This document shows positions 60,160 through 64,000 of a stretch of 64,000 nt of DNA, piece after piece. Source of the DNA: Iodobacter fluviatilis (lineage in GTDB: Bacteria; Pseudomonadota; Gammaproteobacteria; Burkholderiales; Chitinibacteraceae); NCBI RefSeq assembly GCF_004194535.1, contig NZ_CP025781.1, positions 620,001 to 684,000 of the forward strand, read 5' to 3'. A program made the translations under genes and the position numbers. The notes under the pieces are model-generated. The model was not told where the DNA came from. It searched no databases and was given only the letters and a program-made list of their open reading frames with translations. The first letter of the stretch is position 1, and each line of letters begins with the position of its first letter.

Positions 60160-63054
60160 GTGCCCTCTTCTTTTAAACGTAAAAAATCAAACACTGCTTT
60201 TCAAAACATTCAATTTTTCAGCAAAAAAACAATCAGCCTCAGTGTGCTGCTCGCCGTTAGCGCGTGTGGCGGAGGAGGAGGCTCTTCTGAGCCAGGCTCC
60301 ACCAGCACGGTTGCCACCACAGCCTCTACGCCTGTAGTCAGCATCCTGCCACCTGCAACAGCCTTTACCATTGAAAACATCAGCCCGTTAGAAGCCAGCG
60401 AGAACGAGAAACTAACCGTAACGGGCCAAGGGTTTATCGGCATCAAACAGGTGATGCTAGGCGGCGTGGCACTAAGTTTTAAGCTTATTTCAGACCAGCA
60501 AATAGAAGTCATGCTTAATGACGCGGCTCAATCAGGCGAGCTGGAGCTGCACAAAGACAACAGCAGCGTACAAGCACGGCAAAGGGTCATGATTGCTGAG
60601 CCACGCGTGTTTGAGCTATCTGGCACAGAATTCAACACGGGTGAAACGCTGATTTTGCGCGGTAGCCAGCTCAATCAGCTCAAAAACGTGCGCTTAGGTG
60701 GGGTCATGCTGCCGACTGTTAGTCAGTCGGCCACTGAACTTTATGTCAATATTCCTGATACGGCCCGTTCAGGCTATCTGACCTTAGAGGATAAACGAGG
60801 CCGGCAGCGAACCTTGGCCCAAATAATGCAAATCTGGCGGCCCGTGGCCCAGCCTGAGCTGCGCCCTGCCTTTGGCTTTGCTGGGCAAACCATCAGCATC
60901 ACTGGCCAAGGCATTGATCAAGTTGAGCAGCTTTTATTTAGCCCTAACCAACGTGCCAATATCAAAAGCCGCTCAGAAAACCGTCTTGAAGTAGAAATAC
61001 CTGAAAAAGCCCTCAGCGGCCCGCTGACCTTTGCTTGGGGTAAAAACACACTAAATAGCCAAACACGCTTTGAAATTGCCACACAAATCAGCGCGACGGG
61101 CATGTCCCCACTTAGCGGGCCTGCCAATACACTGGTTACGATTAGCGGCCGCGGGCTGGATGCGGTTAGCAGCGCCAGTATTGGCGGAATCAATGCGCAG
61201 CTAGTTAACAAAACAAGTAGCAGTATTACCCTGCTAACGCCTGCCAACGGCGAAGGCGAGGTGATTTTAAAAGGCAGTATGCAGCAGCTGGTTTCCGCCG
61301 GAAACTTTAGATTAGTCAGGCCCGTTGCACCGCCCGTTGCTCCTCCAGTCACGCCACCTGGCATAACACCGACGGCTCCACCTGTAGTTCCACCCGTTAC
61401 TCCACCAGCCACGCCTAAAGCCACGATTGAGCTAGAAAGCATCGCTTTGGTACAAAATTACTCACAGCTTGCTGGCGCACAATATCAGCGCTTGGTGCAA
61501 GGCAAGCCTGCCATCGTACGGGCAAATATCTCCAGCAGAAGCAGTAAACTCGCCAGCCCACGGGTCTGGCTAAGCGCCACGATCAATGGCGTGCCGCAAG
61601 GCCAAGCCATCGCCATGACTGGGCCTGCCACCGTACCGGCCTATGTATCACAAGCTAAGCTTGAGCAAAGTTTTAATGCCCGCCTGCCGGAGCAATGGAT
61701 TAAGCCGGGCCTAAGCCTGCGGATTGAGGCAGACCCAGAGCTACAAGTCAGCAGCGGCGCCAGTAGAACCATCACCCCTGTAGTAGGCAAACCAAGCAAT
61801 ATGGATTTGGTGATTGTGCCACTGCAACTCGATGACGATGGCCGCGGTGCAGCTATCCGAGCACAAGCGCCTACTACTGACGCTGTGCGTCAAATGCTTA
61901 GCCGGGTTTTCCCGCTGGCCGACAGTACGATCAACGTCACCATCCGTGGCGCTTATCAAGTGAGCTCTATCCAGTCAACACAGAGCATGAAATACATTGA
62001 TAAAACCCGCACTGGATCGGCAGGCTGGGATAGCGTACTGACCGAGTTAGAACAATTACGGGTTCGAGAAGGCAATGCCCGTCATTACTACGGCCTAGTG
62101 CCAGACCCAAATTTTAGTGGCGGCACCGCTGGGCTGGGCTATGTGAATGCAAAAAATACATCCTACTCCGCCCACTCCGCCATTGGCCTTGATGCTCGTC
62201 ACGACGACGACCTCAGCACCATGGGGCACGAGCTGGGCCATAATCTGAGCCGAAATCACGCACCATGCGGCGGAGTAAGCACATATGACCCTAACTTCCC
62301 CTACGCGGGCGGCAAAATCGGCGATACGCTACCTTATGATCCACGGACCAATACCCTGCTGACACTAGATCAAGATAATGACGGTGATCTAATGGGCTAT
62401 TGTGGCGGGCGCTGGTTCTCTGATTACACCTACAGCAAAATTCAGGACTATCTAGAACAGCGTAATTATGCCCAACCTATGCTTGCGGGTTTCTCTATGC
62501 CTATGAGCCTGATAGATATTTCTGGGCGTATTTCGGCTGGCGGCGCAAGCATTAATCCGGTTTCAATGCGTAGCGGTACGGCCCCTGAAGCCTCCAAAGG
62601 TGAGTATGAATTGCATATTGTTTCTACCAGCGGCAATACCACTATCCAACCCTTTAATCCAGTAGAAGTAGCGGATATACCTCAAGCCGAGCAGCATTTC
62701 TTTGTAAGCATCCCTAAAGTTGATTCAATTATTGCAATTGAAGTCTGGCATAAGGGCAAGCAGCTAGGCAGCAACAAGCTGCAAAGCAGTGCGGTAAAGG
62801 GAGTGGGAGTAGGCACGGCCAATGGTGCGCAGTTGCAATGGCAAGAAAGCGCTGGAAAACTGCAAATCAGATGGAATGCGGGGCAATACCCACACCTCAG
62901 CGTGCTGCACATCGGCAAAACACGCCAAGTACTGGCTAACCAAGCACGGGGCGGTCTTCTTACGGTTGATACACAATCGCTACCTGCGGGCGGTCAGTTT
63001 GAAATATCGCTCTCTGACGGGCTAAACCCACGGCTGATGTATATCAAACGCTAG
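60160..63054 (+). CDS. Large IPT/TIG-repeat metalloprotease lipoprotein
   Basis: A 964-residue exported protein from a GTG start. The signal (ISLSVLLAVSAC) ends in a lipobox Cys at ~36, followed by a GGGGG linker. About four IPT/TIG beta-sandwich domains follow (IENISPLEASENEKLTVTGQ, RPAFGFAGQTISITGQGIDQ, ATGMSPLSGPANTLVTISGR). A Pro-rich hinge lies at ~388-425, then the catalytic domain with HELGHNLSRNH (HExxHxxxxxH zinc site) and LMGYCGGRW as the Met-turn candidate, a metzincin plan. A C-terminal beta domain ends the protein. It probably sits on the outer surface or is released, digesting external protein. Substrate unknown. Confidence 0.85.
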   Translation: MPSSFKRKKSNTAFQNIQFFSKKTISLSVLLAVSACGGGGGSSEPGSTSTVATTASTPVVSILPPATAFTIENISPLEASENEKLTVTGQGFIGIKQVMLGGVALSFKLISDQQIEVMLNDAAQSGELELHKDNSSVQARQRVMIAEPRVFELSGTEFNTGETLILRGSQLNQLKNVRLGGVMLPTVSQSATELYVNIPDTARSGYLTLEDKRGRQRTLAQIMQIWRPVAQPELRPAFGFAGQTISITGQGIDQVEQLLFSPNQRANIKSRSENRLEVEIPEKALSGPLTFAWGKNTLNSQTRFEIATQISATGMSPLSGPANTLVTISGRGLDAVSSASIGGINAQLVNKTSSSITLLTPANGEGEVILKGSMQQLVSAGNFRLVRPVAPPVAPPVTPPGITPTAPPVVPPVTPPATPKATIELESIALVQNYSQLAGAQYQRLVQGKPAIVRANISSRSSKLASPRVWLSATINGVPQGQAIAMTGPATVPAYVSQAKLEQSFNARLPEQWIKPGLSLRIEADPELQVSSGASRTITPVVGKPSNMDLVIVPLQLDDDGRGAAIRAQAPTTDAVRQMLSRVFPLADSTINVTIRGAYQVSSIQSTQSMKYIDKTRTGSAGWDSVLTELEQLRVREGNARHYYGLVPDPNFSGGTAGLGYVNAKNTSYSAHSAIGLDARHDDDLSTMGHELGHNLSRNHAPCGGVSTYDPNFPYAGGKIGDTLPYDPRTNTLLTLDQDNDGDLMGYCGGRWFSDYTYSKIQDYLEQRNYAQPMLAGFSMPMSLIDISGRISAGGASINPVSMRSGTAPEASKGEYELHIVSTSGNTTIQPFNPVEVADIPQAEQHFFVSIPKVDSIIAIEVWHKGKQLGSNKLQSSAVKGVGVGTANGAQLQWQESAGKLQIRWNAGQYPHLSVLHIGKTRQVLANQARGGLLTVDTQSLPAGGQFEISLSDGLNPRLMYIKR

Positions 63055-63158
63055 TCATAGGGCAATCCAGCACACAGGCGCTCTACTTATACAGAGTGCC
63101 TGTGGTGACTGACTTAAGTGCTGCAGGTGCTTTAATCCAGCAAATCTATATGACATAA

Positions 63159-63184
63159 AAAAAGCGAGCCTAGGCTCGCTTTTT
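63159..63184. terminator. Bidirectional terminator between metalloprotease and slyD
   Basis: AAAAAGCGAGCC pairs with GGCTCGCTTTTT around TA. A/T runs on both sides fit convergent genes. Confidence 0.9.
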
Positions 63185-63206
63185 CTTCAATCAAACCACC
63201 ATCATC

Positions 63207-63686
63207 TTAGTGATCGTGGCCGTGCTCGCCGTGTACATGGCCGTGTTCAAGTTCTTCTTCACTTGCTTCACGAACCGCAGCAACGGTACCTACAAAACGA
63301 ATAACCATACCTGCGAAAGGATGGTTAGCATCGACTACAACGCGGTTACCTTCGATTTCGGTAACGCGGAACAACAATACTTCGCCCGTTTCAGGATCGT
63401 CGGCTTCAAACATCATGCCGGCTTCAACTTCCATCGGGAATGAAGATTTTTCTTCTTCGCGCACTAAATCTGCATCGTGTTCACCGAAAGCGTCTTCTGC
63501 TTCCATAGTCACATCAATGCTGTCGCCAACGTTTTTGCCTTCGAGTGCTTCTTCAACCAAAGGCAGAACATTATCGTAACCGCCGTGCAGATACTCGATC
63601 GGCTCTTCGGTTTTGTCGATTTGCTTGCCAGTGGCATCAAACATTTCATAATTTAAAGTTACAACGGTATTTTTTGCAATTTGCAT
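63207..63686 (-). CDS. slyD: FKBP-type peptidyl-prolyl isomerase SlyD
   Basis: A 159-residue chaperone/prolyl isomerase. The FKBP core starts MQIAKNTVVTLNYEMFDATG and is interrupted by an insert-in-flap domain (EDAFGEHDADLVREEE), as in SlyD, before VEGNRVVVDANHPFAG. The tail HGHVHGEHGHDH is a short metal-binding His stretch, shorter than that of E. coli SlyD but enough to bind nickel. It supports folding and nickel delivery to hydrogenase or urease in other bacteria. Confidence 0.92.
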   Translation of the reverse strand: MQIAKNTVVTLNYEMFDATGKQIDKTEEPIEYLHGGYDNVLPLVEEALEGKNVGDSIDVTMEAEDAFGEHDADLVREEEKSSFPMEVEAGMMFEADDPETGEVLLFRVTEIEGNRVVVDANHPFAGMVIRFVGTVAAVREASEEELEHGHVHGEHGHDH

Positions 63687-63690
63687 GGGT

Positions 63691-64000
63691 TCACCCTAGC
63701 TGTTTCACGAGTTTAAGAATTTCCGCCGCATGGCCCTTAGGGACAACGTGATAAAACGCATGGCGGATCACGCCGTCCTTATCGATTACAAACGTGGAAC
63801 GGTCTATGCCGTATCTTACCACGCCATGAGCCTCCCACTCATGTAGAGCGTGATAGAGCCTGCTTACTTCGCCATCTGTATCAGCTAATAAATCAAATTC
63901 TATGCCCTGCTCGTCTTGAAATTGCTCGTGTGACAAGCAATCATCCATGCTAACGCCTAGGATAACTGTGTCATATTGCCGAAATACAGCAGTGCGATCA
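63691..64000 (-). CDS. Peroxiredoxin (Bcp/PrxQ type), 5' end beyond the window
   Basis: The visible 100 or so C-terminal codons read RQYDTVILGVSMDDCLSHEQ, then FDLLADTDGEVSRLYHALHEW and RSTFVIDKDGVIRHAFYHV. This is the C-terminal part of a Bcp/PrxQ thiol peroxidase. The frame stays open to position 64000, so the catalytic Cys region is outside the window. The Met at 63946-63948 is internal. It lies four bases upstream of slyD and may share its transcript. Confidence 0.8.
   Translation of the reverse strand, partial: DRTAVFRQYDTVILGVSMDDCLSHEQFQDEQGIEFDLLADTDGEVSRLYHALHEWEAHGVVRYGIDRSTFVIDKDGVIRHAFYHVVPKGHAAEILKLVKQLG

Overview
The window looks like the chromosome of a betaproteobacterium of the order Neisseriales, most likely a Chromobacteriaceae member such as Iodobacter or a relative. 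This is an inference from the kinds of proteins (a YcgR-type flagellar brake, SCO/SenC, BioC-BioD, yajC-secD-secF, PrmA next to a zinc-ribbon DUF3426 protein, NrdAB with an adenine deaminase) and from moderate GC with AT-rich islands. No database search was possible. About four fifths of the window is ordinary chromosome; roughly 41.5-53.1 kb is an accessory island.

Layout. 0-3.6 kb: a partial hypothetical gene, three identical tRNA-Thr(UGU) genes, and a 2Fe-2S flavoreductase divergent from an SDR enzyme. 3.8-10.7 kb: leftward genes yajC-secD-secF, a terminator, then dedA-bioC-bioD-SCO-ycgR with overlapping or tight junctions. 10.9-18 kb: hemerythrin, prmA with a DUF3426 protein, a catalytically dead Tpx-like protein followed by an intact Tpx, then small hypotheticals and rlmF. 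18.6-24 kb: a LysR regulator and a probable 2-oxoadipate to 2-hydroxyglutarate to 2-oxoglutarate pair (DUF1338/HglS-like plus a YdiJ-like flavoprotein). 24-36.7 kb: a HAD phosphatase with a divergent AraC regulator, DUF2807, a stand-alone RNA polymerase alpha C-terminal-domain protein, an EamA transporter, def, queG, tsaE-amiC, rsgA and DUF1097. 36.7-41.5 kb: an amidohydrolase and a ynjFDC-like cluster whose permease has lost its 5' half.

The island (41.5-53.1 kb) starts with a complete IS21-family element (istA/istB). It sits exactly between the decapitated ynjC permease and a C-terminally truncated tnsC of a Tn7-like tnsA-tnsB-tnsC operon. The IS lacks a target duplication, so a deletion has joined the two. 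Next come an XRE regulator, an IS3-family relic, a HEPN-domain protein and a series of small same-strand genes (DUF2158/YodC-like, a DUF6953-like protein, a lipoprotein) separated by cassette-like spacers. A degraded IS21 relic with its terminal repeats follows, then three 21-22 bp direct repeats beside nrdB. From 53.1 kb the chromosome resumes: nrdB, two paralogous lipoproteins, adenine deaminase, nrdA with two NrdR boxes and a DnaA box upstream, a large IPT/TIG metalloprotease lipoprotein, slyD and a partial peroxiredoxin.

Two window-wide patterns stand out. A 168-bp palindromic MITE-like element occurs three times (11.6, 26.6 and 32.9 kb). Four otherwise intact genes (DUF3025, rlmF, DUF2807 and a small lipoprotein) are each broken by an apparent one-base loss at a C or G run, which may reflect homopolymer under-calling in the assembly rather than real pseudogenes.
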